DNA of 64,000 bases from Bradyrhizobium diazoefficiens (lineage in GTDB: Bacteria > Pseudomonadota > Alphaproteobacteria > Rhizobiales > Xanthobacteraceae). The stretch spans positions 372,001 to 436,000 of the forward strand of contig NZ_CP067041.1 of assembly GCF_016599855.1 (NCBI RefSeq), given 5' to 3'. Below are positions 22,151 to 35,554 of this stretch, piece after piece (the stretch's first letter is position 1; every line of letters starts with the position of its first letter). The position numbers and the translations under genes were made by a program. The notes beneath the pieces are model-generated. The model did no database searches and was not told where the DNA came from. It worked only from the letters and a program-made list of their open reading frames with translations.

Positions 22151-22220
22151 TCCCGGCCATCCACGCCTTGCTGCGTGGCTGACGAAGACGTGGATGTTCG
22201 GGACGAACCCGGGCATGACG
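22151..22220. repeat. Intergenic palindromic repeat, family C copy 1
   Basis: It runs from TCCCGGCCATCCACG to CCCGGGCATGACG, with the complementary inner segment CGTGGATG. It matches the copy at 45342-45427 in the same order. It lies inside the atp operon between atpA and atpG without a T-run. Confidence 0.7.
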
Positions 22221-22276
22221 ACTGGGATAGGCTAGCGGCTTGACCTTAAGTGTCGAACCGCCGGGGTGAACGAAGA

Positions 22277-25138
<2,862 letters not shown>

Positions 25139-25139
<1 letters not shown>

Positions 25140-25163
25140 GCCCCGGTGCACTGCGCCGGGGCT
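25139..25163 (+). terminator. Hairpin at the end of the atp operon
   Basis: An 8-bp stem AGCCCCGG / CCGGGGCT with a 9-nt loop starts at the last stop-codon base neighbourhood of atpC. It lacks a T-run, so it is terminator-like or a 3' stabiliser. Confidence 0.55.
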
Positions 25164-25286
25164 CAAGCTCAAATTCCTGAATGAGTTCAGCGCTCGCCAC
25201 TACCGTGGCGGGCGTTGAAACTTTGTTGCACCGCGCCGGAGATAGCGGCATTCTGCGCTGGCGAATTTGTTCCGGGGCTGGTGCAG

Positions 25287-26948
25287 ATGAAACGCAAGAT
25301 CGCAGCGATCTTCGCAGCCGATATTGCCGGTTACTCAAGACTGGTCGCGGAAGACGAAGAGGAGACGCTGCGGCGTCTGGCCTCCTATCGCTCCGTGGTC
25401 GACGATTTCATCGCGAAAGCAAGCGGGCGGATCTTCAATACGGCGGGCGATGCTGTGCTCGCGGAATTCCCGAGCGCGGTGGACGCGGTGCGCTGCGCGA
25501 TCGACATCCAGGAAAGCTTGCGAACCCGCAACATGGCCTACCCGCCGAGCCGGCAGATGTCGTTCCGCATCGGCATCACCATCGGCGACGTGGTCGAGCG
25601 CGACGGTGATCTCCTTGGCGATGGCGTCAACATCGCCGCGCGACTGGAGGGCCTCGCCGAGGTCGGCGGCATCTGCGTCTCTCGTGCCGTGCACGAGCAG
25701 GTCGCCAACAAGCTGTCGGTGCAGTTCGCCGATATCGGCGCGCAGGAAGTGAAGAACATCCCGACGCCGGTGCACGCCTACATGGTGGCGATGCGGCGCG
25801 AGGACGGGACCTATGCGACGCCGCAGGTGAAGAAGGTCGCCAAGGCGCAGCCCGCGCCGACCTGGATGTGGCCGCTGGTGGTGGGCCTGGTCTCCGTCGT
25901 CGCGATCGGCGTCGGCGGCTTCCTCTATTTCACCAAGCTCGAGACCACCCAGGTCAAGTCCACCGCGGCTGCGCTCGCGCCGAGCCCGGTGGCTGTACCG
26001 TCACCGAGCGCGACGCCCACGATGGCGGCGAAGGCGCCGATGCCCACGCCTATGCCGACCTCGACCAAAGGCGCCATGACAGCCACGATGCCCACGCCGA
26101 CGCCGATGCTGTCGCCCGCCTCGAGCGGCAAGATTCCCGTGGACGCGGTGCCGTTCATCGGCGAGCGCCTTCGCGCCTATCTCGGCAACGAATATTCCGC
26201 TCCCGGCGATTACAAGGCCTTCGCCCTGAACATCGCTGGCTTCTCCGGCGTCGCGCTCAATCAGCCGAACGAGGAGGTCGCGCGCAACATGGCGCTCGAG
26301 CAGTGCCAGAAGCGTGCGGACGCCGCCCAATCGACGCGGCGCTGCGAGCTTTATGCCGTCGGGGACAAAGTGGTCTACAGCCACGGCAGTCCGCCGATGC
26401 CGCCGCAGCCTTGGATTCGGCACGACGCCATGACCGAGCGCCCGTTCGCCTCGAAGGACTTTCCGGTGGTGCGCGACGTCGCCAAAGGTCGCCTCGAGAA
26501 CATTTACGCGCCGGCCGCGAAATCGCGATCGGTCGCGCTCGGTCCGGGCGGGCAGTATTTCATGGCGCTGGGGGCGACCTCGGTCGACGATGCGGCGCGG
26601 CGTTCACTGGAGTCCTGCGGCGCGATCGCGGGCTCGGCCTGCATGATCGTGGCGGCTGATGACAATTTCGTCGTGCCGATTCCGACCCTGCTGAAGGCCA
26701 ACGGCTTCTTTCACGCCGCGACCAACTCGTCGATCATGGCCGATGCGCGCGAGGACGTGGTGCGCAAGCTCAGCGATGGCATGGGATGGAATGCGGTCGC
26801 CGTCGGCACCGCAGGCCACCCCGGCCTCGGCCTGAAGGCTGCCGACGAGCAGACCGCCGTCAACGGCGCGCTCGCCGACTGCGCCAAGCACGACAGCGAC
26901 TGCCACGTGATCGCGATCGGTCCTTTTACGGTCGGCCCGACCAATTAG
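25287..26948 (+). CDS. Class III adenylate/guanylate cyclase with membrane anchor and Cys-paired C-terminal domain
   Basis: The protein has 553 residues. An N-terminal cyclase domain (about 1-165) has both metal-binding Asp residues (D12 in AADIAG, D55 in AGDAVLAEF) and the transition-state Asn/Arg pair in GDGVNIAARLEG, so it should be active. One membrane helix lies near 195-215. A Pro/Thr/Met-rich linker (about 230-285) leads to a C-terminal region with repeated pairs of Cys and patterns such as SLESCGAIAGSACMIVAA, reminiscent of DUF4189. Topology therefore places the cyclase in the cytoplasm and the C-terminal domain in the periplasm. The gene follows atpC by 147 bp on the same strand. The ORF can be read further upstream, but MKRKIAAIF is the conserved start. 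Confidence 0.9.
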   Translation: MKRKIAAIFAADIAGYSRLVAEDEEETLRRLASYRSVVDDFIAKASGRIFNTAGDAVLAEFPSAVDAVRCAIDIQESLRTRNMAYPPSRQMSFRIGITIGDVVERDGDLLGDGVNIAARLEGLAEVGGICVSRAVHEQVANKLSVQFADIGAQEVKNIPTPVHAYMVAMRREDGTYATPQVKKVAKAQPAPTWMWPLVVGLVSVVAIGVGGFLYFTKLETTQVKSTAAALAPSPVAVPSPSATPTMAAKAPMPTPMPTSTKGAMTATMPTPTPMLSPASSGKIPVDAVPFIGERLRAYLGNEYSAPGDYKAFALNIAGFSGVALNQPNEEVARNMALEQCQKRADAAQSTRRCELYAVGDKVVYSHGSPPMPPQPWIRHDAMTERPFASKDFPVVRDVAKGRLENIYAPAAKSRSVALGPGGQYFMALGATSVDDAARRSLESCGAIAGSACMIVAADDNFVVPIPTLLKANGFFHAATNSSIMADAREDVVRKLSDGMGWNAVAVGTAGHPGLGLKAADEQTAVNGALADCAKHDSDCHVIAIGPFTVGPTN

Positions 26949-26983
26949 ACTAGACGAGCGCTTCGCCCCCCGGGGCAAACTCA

Positions 26984-27499
26984 TCAGCTCTGCGCCAGCT
27001 TGCTTGCGAATTGCGCAAACCGCTCCGCCACCGCCCGGTACACCTCGCGGCGGAACGGCACCACGATATCGGCGACGCGGTCGAGGCGCTCCCAGCGCCA
27101 GGCGTCGAATTCCGCGGGCTGGCCGTTGCGCGGCGTCAGCGGGTCGATCTCGTCGTCCCTGCCGGTGAAGCGCAACGCAAACCATTTCTGCCGCTGGCCG
27201 CGGAACCTCGCCAGCCGATGCGTCTGCGGTCCGTCATAGGGCGGGAATTCGTAGGTCAGCCACTCGGTCTCGCCGAGATAGTCGACGCTCGTGACGCTGG
27301 TCTCCTCCCAGAGCTCGCGCAAGGCGGCATCGCGCAAATTCTCGCCCTCGTCGACACCACCCTGCGGCATCTGCCAATCGAGCCCCGGCAGGATGATCTC
27401 GGGGCCGTCGCCCTTGAAGCGGTGCCCGATCAGCACACGGCCCTCGGCATTGAACAGCGCGATGCCGACATTGGGACGGTAGGGTTTTTCGTTGGTCAC
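26984..27499 (-). CDS. rppH: RNA pyrophosphohydrolase, Nudix family (copy 1)
   Basis: The 171-residue enzyme removes pyrophosphate from 5'-triphosphorylated mRNA ends, triggering decay. The Nudix box GGVDEGENLRDAALRELWEET is intact near residue 48 (the pattern GX5EX7REUXEEXGU, Ser replacing the last Gly). The start MTNEKPYRPNVGIALFN is typical of alphaproteobacterial RppH/IalA. It is followed upstream by a second, paralogous Nudix gene at 27561-28067. Either could be the main RppH. Confidence 0.92.
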   Translation of the reverse strand: MTNEKPYRPNVGIALFNAEGRVLIGHRFKGDGPEIILPGLDWQMPQGGVDEGENLRDAALRELWEETSVTSVDYLGETEWLTYEFPPYDGPQTHRLARFRGQRQKWFALRFTGRDDEIDPLTPRNGQPAEFDAWRWERLDRVADIVVPFRREVYRAVAERFAQFASKLAQS

Positions 27500-27560
27500 G
27501 CGGGTCTTTCGTTGTCAGCCCGGCGACGGCTTAGCATCAAAGCCGGGATGACAATTTGAT

Positions 27561-28067
27561 TTAGTCCTCCGCCAGCGCGGAAAATTCCTTCACCACGCGC
27601 TCGTAGACCGGGCGCTTGAACGGAATGATCAGTCCGGGGAGGTTTTTCATCGGCTCCCAGCGCCAGCTGACGAATTCGGCCTTGTGGCCGCCGCCGCCGG
27701 GCTCCTCGACATTGATCTCGCTGTCCTTGCCGGTGAAGCGCACCGCGAACCATTTCTGGCGCTGGCCGCGATAGCGGCCCTTCCAGGCGCGCCCCGCCAC
27801 CGTGCGCGGGATGTCGTAGATCAGCCAGTCCGGCACCTCGCCGAGTCGCTCGATCGAGCGCACGCTGGTCTCTTCATAGAGCTCGCGCTTGGCCGCCTCC
27901 CAATTGTCCTCGCCGGGATCGACGCCGCCCTGCGGCATCTGCCAGACATGGCTGTCGTCGACATGCTCGACACCACCGGCGCGCCGGCCGATGAACACTA
28001 GGCCCTTCGGGTTGATCAGCATCACGCCGACGCAGGTTCGGTAAGGCAGATCCTCATAACGCGCCAT
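27561..28067 (-). CDS. rppH: RNA pyrophosphohydrolase, Nudix family (copy 2)
   Basis: This 168-residue paralogue of the downstream gene has the Nudix box [21 protein letters not shown] intact. It also shares [22 protein letters not shown] and [17 protein letters not shown] segments with copy 1. The ATG at 28067 ([19 protein letters not shown]) is chosen on family similarity, and the open frame continues 21 codons upstream. The two genes are tandem, separated by 61 bp that contains a short palindrome. The substrate preference of each copy cannot be read from the sequence. Confidence 0.92.
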   Translation of the reverse strand: MARYEDLPYRTCVGVMLINPKGLVFIGRRAGGVEHVDDSHVWQMPQGGVDPGEDNWEAAKRELYEETSVRSIERLGEVPDWLIYDIPRTVAGRAWKGRYRGQRQKWFAVRFTGKDSEINVEEPGGGGHKAEFVSWRWEPMKNLPGLIIPFKRPVYERVVKEFSALAED

Positions 28068-28139
28068 TCCGCCAAACCTCTCGCGTGCTGCCGGCAGGCC
28101 TGTCGAGCCGGAGGACCCGTGCCGTACCAATTCGTTGAT

Positions 28140-29357
28140 TTAGCTCGATTTTGATTTCAGCATCGCGGTTGTCAATGGCACCAAAAGGATACCCCGGTCG
28201 CTCAATGTCTTGATCCAGGCGCCGACCCGCTCGATCGAAACGGGCAGCGCAGAGGCGGTGCCGACGGCGACGCCGCGCTCGCGGGCCGTCGATTCCAGCT
28301 TGTTCAGGGAGCGGTCGATCTCGGTCGGGGTCGGGACCGCGTCGAGCGCGATGTCGCCCTTGCCGAACGGCACCGCTAGGTTCGCCGCGGCCTGGGGCGC
28401 GATGCTGCGGGGCGAGGAACCATCGTCGAAGAAACCGAGCCCGCGCTTGGCGGCCTCGCGGATGATCGGCTGCATCGCCGCATCGGTCGCGATGAAGCGG
28501 GCGCCCATGAAATTCGTGATGCCGGCATAGCCCTGCATCCGACTCAGGTGCCAGTACAGGCGATCGGTGTTCTGGTCGGCGGTGAGCGAGGTCAGCAGCG
28601 TCTGCGGTCCGGGATCGTTGTCCGGGAAGTCGTAGGGCTCCATCGGGATCTGGAGGAAGATCTCGTGGCGCTGGGCGCGGGCGCGCTCGGCAAGCTTTCC
28701 AGGATCAGATCCATAAGGCGTGAAGGCCAGCGTGACTGCGCCCGGCAGCTTCATGATCGCATCGGTCGTCTTGGCGGCACCGACGCCGAGGCCGCCGATC
28801 ACGATCGCCACCACCGGCATTTTTGCGGCCTTGGTGCGGTCGGCCTCGGCCGCGTAAACGTTGAACGGCTTGAGATCGCCAGAGGCTATTGGGATCATGC
28901 CGTAGCGTGATTTCTCCAGCAGCTTGGGATCAATCCCGGCCATGACGGCCGGCGCCGCGGAAGCCGGCTCGCTTTTGTCGGCAGCGTCGGTGCCGATCAC
29001 CACATCGTGGCGCGCGCCGGTGGAGCCGTCGATCATGGTGACAGTCTTGTGCTCGCCGGCGGTGGCCTCTGTCGGCGCCGCCTTGGTCGCGTGCTTGCTG
29101 TCCTGGCCGTGTTCGGCAGCCGGCTCCGCGGCGGGCTTCTCTTCAGCGGCTTTGGGATCGCGAATCGCGATCCGCGTCATCGGCTCGCCACCGAGCGGGT
29201 CCTTGTTGAAGATGGCGAAGCCCGCAAAGGCAACCAGGAACAGGCCAAGCATGACTGCCAGCAGCTGCATGGCCGTGAACGGCAGCCGCAACCGCCGTTT
29301 CCGGCGCGGCTTGTCCTGTCCGAGCGGGGCGCTCAGATCATCGGCCGTTTCAGTCAT
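28140..29357 (-). CDS. Divergent polysaccharide deacetylase family protein (YibQ-like)
   Basis: The protein has 405 residues. A short cytoplasmic basic stretch (KPRRKRRLR) precedes one membrane helix (about 28-47). An Ala/Glu-rich, low-complexity periplasmic linker (about 60-125) then leads to the conserved domain (about 170-400), with VAIVIGGLGVG, PYGSDPGKLAERAR, EIFLQIPMEPYDFP and FMGARF. This is the DUF610-type divergent polysaccharide deacetylase, which often neighbours envC and ctpA. Its enzymatic activity is unproven. The ATG at 29357 is used, and a TTG seven codons upstream is also possible. Confidence 0.88.
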   Translation of the reverse strand: MTETADDLSAPLGQDKPRRKRRLRLPFTAMQLLAVMLGLFLVAFAGFAIFNKDPLGGEPMTRIAIRDPKAAEEKPAAEPAAEHGQDSKHATKAAPTEATAGEHKTVTMIDGSTGARHDVVIGTDAADKSEPASAAPAVMAGIDPKLLEKSRYGMIPIASGDLKPFNVYAAEADRTKAAKMPVVAIVIGGLGVGAAKTTDAIMKLPGAVTLAFTPYGSDPGKLAERARAQRHEIFLQIPMEPYDFPDNDPGPQTLLTSLTADQNTDRLYWHLSRMQGYAGITNFMGARFIATDAAMQPIIREAAKRGLGFFDDGSSPRSIAPQAAANLAVPFGKGDIALDAVPTPTEIDRSLNKLESTARERGVAVGTASALPVSIERVGAWIKTLSDRGILLVPLTTAMLKSKSS

Positions 29358-29449
29358 GCGAGATCCCGAATCACTCAAGCCGACGATACCACGCCGAGGT
29401 CAAGCGGCGGCAGGCCGGGATAGGTCGGGGACGCCTGGAGTTCCAAGCA

Positions 29450-29478
29450 AAAAGGGCGGCTCCAGGAGCCGCCCTTTT
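29450..29478. terminator. Bidirectional terminator between ctpA and the deacetylase-like gene
   Basis: AAAAGGGCGGCTCC and its complement GGAGCCGCCCTTTT flank a one-base centre, giving a long GC stem with A-run and T-run sides. On the minus strand it ends the ctpA message 22 nt after the stop codon. Confidence 0.85.
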
Positions 29479-29499
29479 GTTCAACCGTAGCGATTGGGC

Positions 29500-30860
<1,361 letters not shown>

Positions 30861-30864
<4 letters not shown>

Positions 30865-32261
30865 CCGCGAACCTTCTCGCCTTCATTTGCGGCCCACCAT
30901 GGGCCTGGATCGATTGGAGTGCCGTCTTTGCGGAACTCGACATACAGCACAGGTTGACTCGCGTTCGTGGCGAGAATGGAGGCGACTTGAGAGGTCGACC
31001 CCATGGTCGCGACCGGCTCCCCCGTGAGCACAAACTGACCGATGTTGACCGAAATGCGCTCCATCCCGGCGATCAGCACATGATACCCGCCCCCGGCATT
31101 GAGGATCAAGAGTTGTCCATAGCTTCGGAACGGGCCGGCATAGACCACCCAGCCGTCGCAAGGCGTGGTGACCTGGGAGCCGGGCTTGGTGGCCAGCGAA
31201 ATACCCTTCTGGACCCCGCCGACCCCGTCGGAACCGCCAAAGTCCCTGATCTTGTTACCGTTAACCGGCAGTGGCAGGAGCCCCTTGGCCGAGGCGAACA
31301 AGATCGCCGGACTGGTCCGGGAGCGGTCCTTGAACGTGGCCGGGCCGGGCTTGGCGTCGGCTGCCGCCTTCGCCTCCTTGGCCTCGGCCTGCTTCGCGGC
31401 CTCGGCCGCCTTCTCGGCCGCCTTGGCGGCGCTTTGCAGGTCCTGCTCCATCTTGGCGATCAGCCCCTGGAGATCGCCGACCTGCTTTGACAGCCCGATG
31501 GCCCGCGCATTCTCGGCGTCGAGGTCCTTTTCGCGTGAGGCCTGCTGGCGCTGCCGCTCGTCGACCAAGGCCGTGAGCCGGGTCTGGTCGCTGCGGATCT
31601 TGTCGCGGTCGGAGGCGAGCTGGTCGCGTTCGCTCGCGATGCTCTTGCGCAAGGCCACGAGCTCGCCGAGCTCGCCCGCGATCTTCTGGGCGCGGCTGCG
31701 CAATTCCGGCACGACGGCGCCGAGCAGTATCGCGGTGCGCAGGGATTGCAGCGCATCTTCCGGCCGCACCAGCAGCGCCGGCGGCGTGCGCCTTCCGGCG
31801 CGTTGCAGGGCGGCCAGCACCTCGACGATGTCGGCGCGGCGCGAATCGAGCGAGGTGCGCGCCTGTTGCTCGCGGCCGTTCAGCGTCTTCAGCCGCGCTT
31901 CGGCCTCGTCGATCTTGGTTTCGACGGTGCGGACATTGGCGGCGGTGTCGATCAATTGCTGATTGAGCTGGGTGCGGTCTTGGCCGAGCGAGGAGATCTC
32001 GGCCCTGAGCTTGGCCTGCGCTTCCTCTGCGCTCTTTTGCCGGGCGCGCGCGGCTTCCAGCTCCTGCTCGCGCTGCTTGATGGCGTCGGGCGAGATGGCT
32101 GCTGTCTCCGGCGCCGGTGCCGCCGTCTGAGCTTGCGCGAGGCTTTCTTCGGCGAAGAGGCTTGCGCTGGCGCAGCTTGCAATCACCAGCAAATTGAGAA
32201 TCGGCGCTCGCATCTGTTGGGCAAGGCTCTTGGGCAAGGTGCTCGTTGTGGCGCGGGTCAC
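30861..32261 (-). CDS. EnvC-like murein hydrolase activator (degenerate M23/LytM domain)
   Basis: The 466-residue periplasmic protein has an N-terminal signal (about residues 18-42). A long coiled coil rich in E/Q/R/A follows (about 58-270), then a Lys/Ala-rich linker and a LytM domain (about 330-460). In that domain the zinc ligands of active M23 peptidases are missing. The usual HxxxD position reads QKGIS, and the HxH stretch reads YHVLIAG. It is therefore predicted to activate an amidase rather than cut murein itself, as EnvC does. The GTG start overlaps the rlmH stop (GTGA), and its own stop overlaps the ctpA start. Confidence 0.92.
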
Positions 32262-32740
32262 GCGCGGTGATAGGGATGGCCGGCCAGGATGGTAGCCGCC
32301 CGATACAGCTGTTCCAGAAGCATGACGCGGACCATTTGATGCGGCCAGGTCGCAGAGCCGAACGCGATCGCGAGCTTGGCCCTACGGCGCAATTCGGGCG
32401 AAAGTCCGTCCGCCCCTCCGATCACGAAGATAGTATGACCGGCACCCTCGTCGCGCCAGCGCCCGAGATGCCGTGCGAATACGGTGGAATCGAGATTTTG
32501 TCCGCGCTCGTCCAGCGCCACCAGGATCGATTTCTCCGGAATGTGCGCGGAGATCGCCGCGGCCTCCTCAGCCATTCGCGTTGTGGTGTCGCGGGCCCGA
32601 CTCTCGGGGATTTCGTGGATGCCGAGCTCGCGGAATCCGAGCTTGCGGCCGGCCTCGTCGAACCGCTCGAAATAGCGGTCGGCAAGCTCTCGTTCCGGCC
32701 CTTGCTTCAGCCGACCCACCGCAATGACAGCAACACGCAT
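32258..32740 (-). CDS. rlmH: 23S rRNA (pseudouridine1915-N3)-methyltransferase
   Basis: The 160-residue SPOUT-fold methyltransferase modifies helix 69 of 23S rRNA on assembled ribosomes. The knotted SAM site is recognisable in FVIGGADGLSPELRRRA and the C-terminal WPHQMVRVMLLEQLYRA, ending in HPYHRA. Length is standard. It lies between rsfS and envC, and its TGA overlaps the GTG of the envC-like gene, so the three are probably one transcript. Confidence 0.97.
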   Translation of the reverse strand: MRVAVIAVGRLKQGPERELADRYFERFDEAGRKLGFRELGIHEIPESRARDTTTRMAEEAAAISAHIPEKSILVALDERGQNLDSTVFARHLGRWRDEGAGHTIFVIGGADGLSPELRRRAKLAIAFGSATWPHQMVRVMLLEQLYRAATILAGHPYHRA

Positions 32741-32836
32741 GATATCTTCAGGGCCGTGTTTTCAGGACCGCGCGCAAGTTGCGCGCGCACGACGCTAGCA
32801 TGCGCGTCAGCCGATTTGAAATCGGCTTACGTCGGC

Positions 32837-33247
32837 CTAGATCGCCTTCGCCGCCCCTGGGCCCTGCGTGTACAATCGCTCGAGATTGTAGAACTCGCGG
32901 ACCTCGGGTCTGAACACGTGCACGATCACATCGCCGGAATCGATCAGCACCCAGTCGCAATTGGGCAAGCCCTCGACGTGGATGTTCTTGATGCCGTTTT
33001 CCTTGAGGCCCTTGGCGACGTTGTCCGCGATCGCGCCGACGTGCCGGTTCACCCGGCCCGTGGTGACGATCATGTAGTCGGAATACGCCGATTTGCCGCG
33101 AAGATCGATGGTGACCGTCTCTTCCGCCTTCATGTCCTCGAGGCGGGAGAGGATCAGGTTCAGCGTCTTGTCGGCGTCGGGTTGCGCCTTCAAGACCGCA
33201 GCTGTTTTACGCGCCGGTTTTGCCTTGGGTAAAACAGACTTGGACAA
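32837..33247 (-). CDS. rsfS: Ribosomal silencing factor RsfS
   Basis: The 136-residue protein binds L14 of the 50S subunit and blocks subunit joining under starvation. The conserved core (about residues 26-125) includes IDLRGKSAYSDYMIVTTG, HVEGLPNCDWVLID and HVFRPEVREFYNLE. No ATG lies in a suitable place. TTG at 33247 opens the listed frame, but a CTG at 33262 in the same frame has AAAGGA ideally placed 7 nt upstream. The true start is unresolved. The gene is in the nadD-rsfS-rlmH series common to many bacteria. Confidence 0.93.
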   Translation of the reverse strand: MSKSVLPKAKPARKTAAVLKAQPDADKTLNLILSRLEDMKAEETVTIDLRGKSAYSDYMIVTTGRVNRHVGAIADNVAKGLKENGIKNIHVEGLPNCDWVLIDSGDVIVHVFRPEVREFYNLERLYTQGPGAAKAI

Positions 33248-33379
33248 TACAGATGTGGTCAGGGACCATTCCTTTCACTGTATCGCGAACGCCGAATCCA
33301 GCGCCCACTAGTTACACTACATCATGTGGGGTTAAGGGTTTCAATATGCCAGAGAGCCCCACATCCGCAGACTTCGGTC

Positions 33380-34024
33380 TCACATCGGACCTTTCCAGCT
33401 CCCGTCCGGGTTCCGCAGGCCCGTGGAGGAGAGGTTCAGCTTCAATCCTGTCAGAAAGACCCACGCCGGCGCCGGCTGGTCTGCAAGCAGCGCCGCCCTA
33501 TTCTCGGGCAGGCGGTAGCGCGCCAGCGCCTTGGCGGCGGGCGAGGCGAGGGCACGAAAGCTTTGCGGCGGGCGGTCGATGACTGCAATCGGCACCTGGC
33601 CGGCGATGCGCCGCCAGTGCTGCCAACGATGGAATTGAGCGAGATTGTCGGCGCCCATAATCCAGACAAAGCGCAGGCCAGGGAAGCGGCGGCGCAAGGT
33701 GTTGATCGTGTCGATAGTATAGCGGGTACGAATGACGGATTCGAGACAGCTGACCTCGATCCTGGGGTCGTCAGCGACGTCGCGCGCCGCCTGCATCCGC
33801 TCGCCGAGCTCGTACAAATTGCCGTTTTGCTTGAGCGGATTGCCCGGGGTGACCAGCCACCAGACGCGATCGAGTCGCAATCGCTTGAGCGCGAACCGGC
33901 TGATCGCGCGATGGGCCTGATGCGGCGGATTGAACGAGCCGCCGAGCAGGCCGATACGCATGCCCTCCGTGTAGGGTGGGACCGCTTGCGCCACCGAACG
34001 CGGCACGACGAAATTGTTGCTCAA
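33380..34024 (-). CDS. nadD: Nicotinate-nucleotide adenylyltransferase
   Basis: The 214-residue enzyme adenylates nicotinate mononucleotide in NAD synthesis. The nucleotidyl-transferase motif [11 protein letters not shown] begins the conserved domain. The C-terminal ISSTxIR equivalent reads LSSTGLR. The listed start is TTG at 34024. An internal ATG at 33961 ([10 protein letters not shown]) would begin exactly at the conserved core and has GGAGG close upstream, so the first 21 residues may be untranslated. It follows proA after 20 bp. Confidence 0.95.
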   Translation of the reverse strand: MSNNFVVPRSVAQAVPPYTEGMRIGLLGGSFNPPHQAHRAISRFALKRLRLDRVWWLVTPGNPLKQNGNLYELGERMQAARDVADDPRIEVSCLESVIRTRYTIDTINTLRRRFPGLRFVWIMGADNLAQFHRWQHWRRIAGQVPIAVIDRPPQSFRALASPAAKALARYRLPENRAALLADQPAPAWVFLTGLKLNLSSTGLRNPDGSWKGPM

Positions 34025-34044
34025 TGCCCGCCCTGCAACGTTGC

Positions 34045-35340
34045 TTACGGCCGCGTCTGCCCGGTGCCGTGAACGCGATATTTGAAGCTCGTCAACTGCT
34101 CGGCGCCGACAGGACCGCGGGCGTGGAAGCGGCCGGTGGCGATGCCGATCTCGGCTCCGAAACCGAATTCGCCGCCGTCGGCGAACTGCGTCGAGGCGTT
34201 GTGCAGCACGATCGCGGAATCGACTTCGCTGAGGAATTTGTTCGCGGCGGCGTCATTCTCGCTCACGATCGCATCGGTGTGATGCGAGCCGTGGTCATGG
34301 ATGTGCGCGATCGCGCCGTCGACGCCGTCCACCACCTTCGCTGCGATGATCGCATCGAGATATTCAGTGTCCCAATCGTCTTCGCTGGCAGGTTTTACGC
34401 GTGCATCAGTTCCTTGCACCACCTCGTCGCCGCGCACTTCGCAGCCGGCATCAAGCAGCATCTCGATCAGCGGCTTCAGGTTCTTTCTGGCAGCAGCGCG
34501 ATCGACCAGCAATGTCTCCGCCGCGCCGCAGACGCCGGTGCGGCGCATCTTGGCGTTGAGCACGATCGACTTCGCCATGGCGAGGTCGGCGCTGGCATCG
34601 ATGTAGACGTGATTGACGCCTTCAAGATGCGCGAACACGGGTACGCGCGCTTCCTGCTCGACCCGCGCGACGAGGCTCTTGCCTCCGCGCGGCACGATCA
34701 CGTCGACAGCGCCGTTGAGGCCCGACAGCATCATGCCGACCGCTGCGCGGTCGCGCGTCGGCACCAGCGTGATTGCGGCTTCGGGCAGGCCGGCTCCGCG
34801 CAGGCCCTGGACGAGGCATTGATGAATTGCCCGGCATGAGCGGAAACTGTCCGAGCCGCCGCGCAGGACTACGGCATTGCCGGATTTCAGGCACAGCACG
34901 CCGGCATCCGCCGTAACGTTCGGCCGGCTCTCGAAGATCACGCCGACGACGCCGAGCGGCACGCGGACGCGCTCGATGGTCATGCCGTTCGGCCGCTGCC
35001 AGCTCTCGGTGACGATGCCAACGGGATCGGCGATGCCGCGCACGATGCCGATGCCCTCGGCCATCGCTTCGACCCGCGCCGGCGTCAGCGTCAGGCGGTC
35101 GATGAAGGCGGAGGTGGCGTTGCCGGCGGCGCGGGCTTCGGCCACGTCCTCGGCATTGGCGGCAAGGATCGCCGCGGCGTTCTGGCGGATCGCCCGCTCC
35201 ATGGCCTCGAGCGCCCGGTTCTTCTGCTCCGGCGGCGCCAGCGCCAGCACGCGCGCGGCGGCGCGAGCGCGGGTGGCGAGATCGGACATCAGCGCCTGGA
35301 GATCGGCATTGTCGTCAACGGCTTTGAGGGGGGCGGCCAT
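34045..35340 (-). CDS. proA: Gamma-glutamyl phosphate reductase
   Basis: The 431-residue aldehyde-dehydrogenase-fold enzyme carries out the second step of proline synthesis, reducing gamma-glutamyl phosphate with NADPH. The catalytic Cys lies in [15 protein letters not shown], and the substrate region [13 protein letters not shown] precedes it. The C-terminal half shows [24 protein letters not shown]. The ATG at 35340 is chosen, and a TTG three codons upstream lengthens the frame without conservation. It lies downstream of proB with a 214-bp gap that contains a repeat-like element. Confidence 0.97.
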   Translation of the reverse strand: MAAPLKAVDDNADLQALMSDLATRARAAARVLALAPPEQKNRALEAMERAIRQNAAAILAANAEDVAEARAAGNATSAFIDRLTLTPARVEAMAEGIGIVRGIADPVGIVTESWQRPNGMTIERVRVPLGVVGVIFESRPNVTADAGVLCLKSGNAVVLRGGSDSFRSCRAIHQCLVQGLRGAGLPEAAITLVPTRDRAAVGMMLSGLNGAVDVIVPRGGKSLVARVEQEARVPVFAHLEGVNHVYIDASADLAMAKSIVLNAKMRRTGVCGAAETLLVDRAAARKNLKPLIEMLLDAGCEVRGDEVVQGTDARVKPASEDDWDTEYLDAIIAAKVVDGVDGAIAHIHDHGSHHTDAIVSENDAAANKFLSEVDSAIVLHNASTQFADGGEFGFGAEIGIATGRFHARGPVGAEQLTSFKYRVHGTGQTRP

Positions 35341-35455
35341 GGGAGTCAAAACCTTCTGCTAAGGCGGTGTCCTAGCACGGAAATCCCGCTTTTGCGAAGG
35401 GCGGGCAAGGTATGGCACCCCCGCTTGCGCGCCGGCCGGGCCATTGGCCCGTCCG

Positions 35456-35540
35456 ACGTCATTCCGGGGCGGTGCGTTAGCACCGAACTCCGGTGCGCCC
35501 TTGCGAACCTGAGGTCTGGTCCTTCGGACCATCCCGGATT
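35456..35540. repeat. Intergenic palindromic repeat, family A copy 3 (decayed)
   Basis: It starts CGTCATTCCGGGGCGG and ends with TGGTCCTTCGGACCATCCCGGATT. Internal complementary parts, GGTGCGTTAGCACC and GGTCTGGTCCTTCGGACC, form two small hairpins. It is less symmetrical than copies 1 and 2 and lies between proB and proA. Confidence 0.6.
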
Positions 35541-35554
35541 GACCGAGCTACCGT

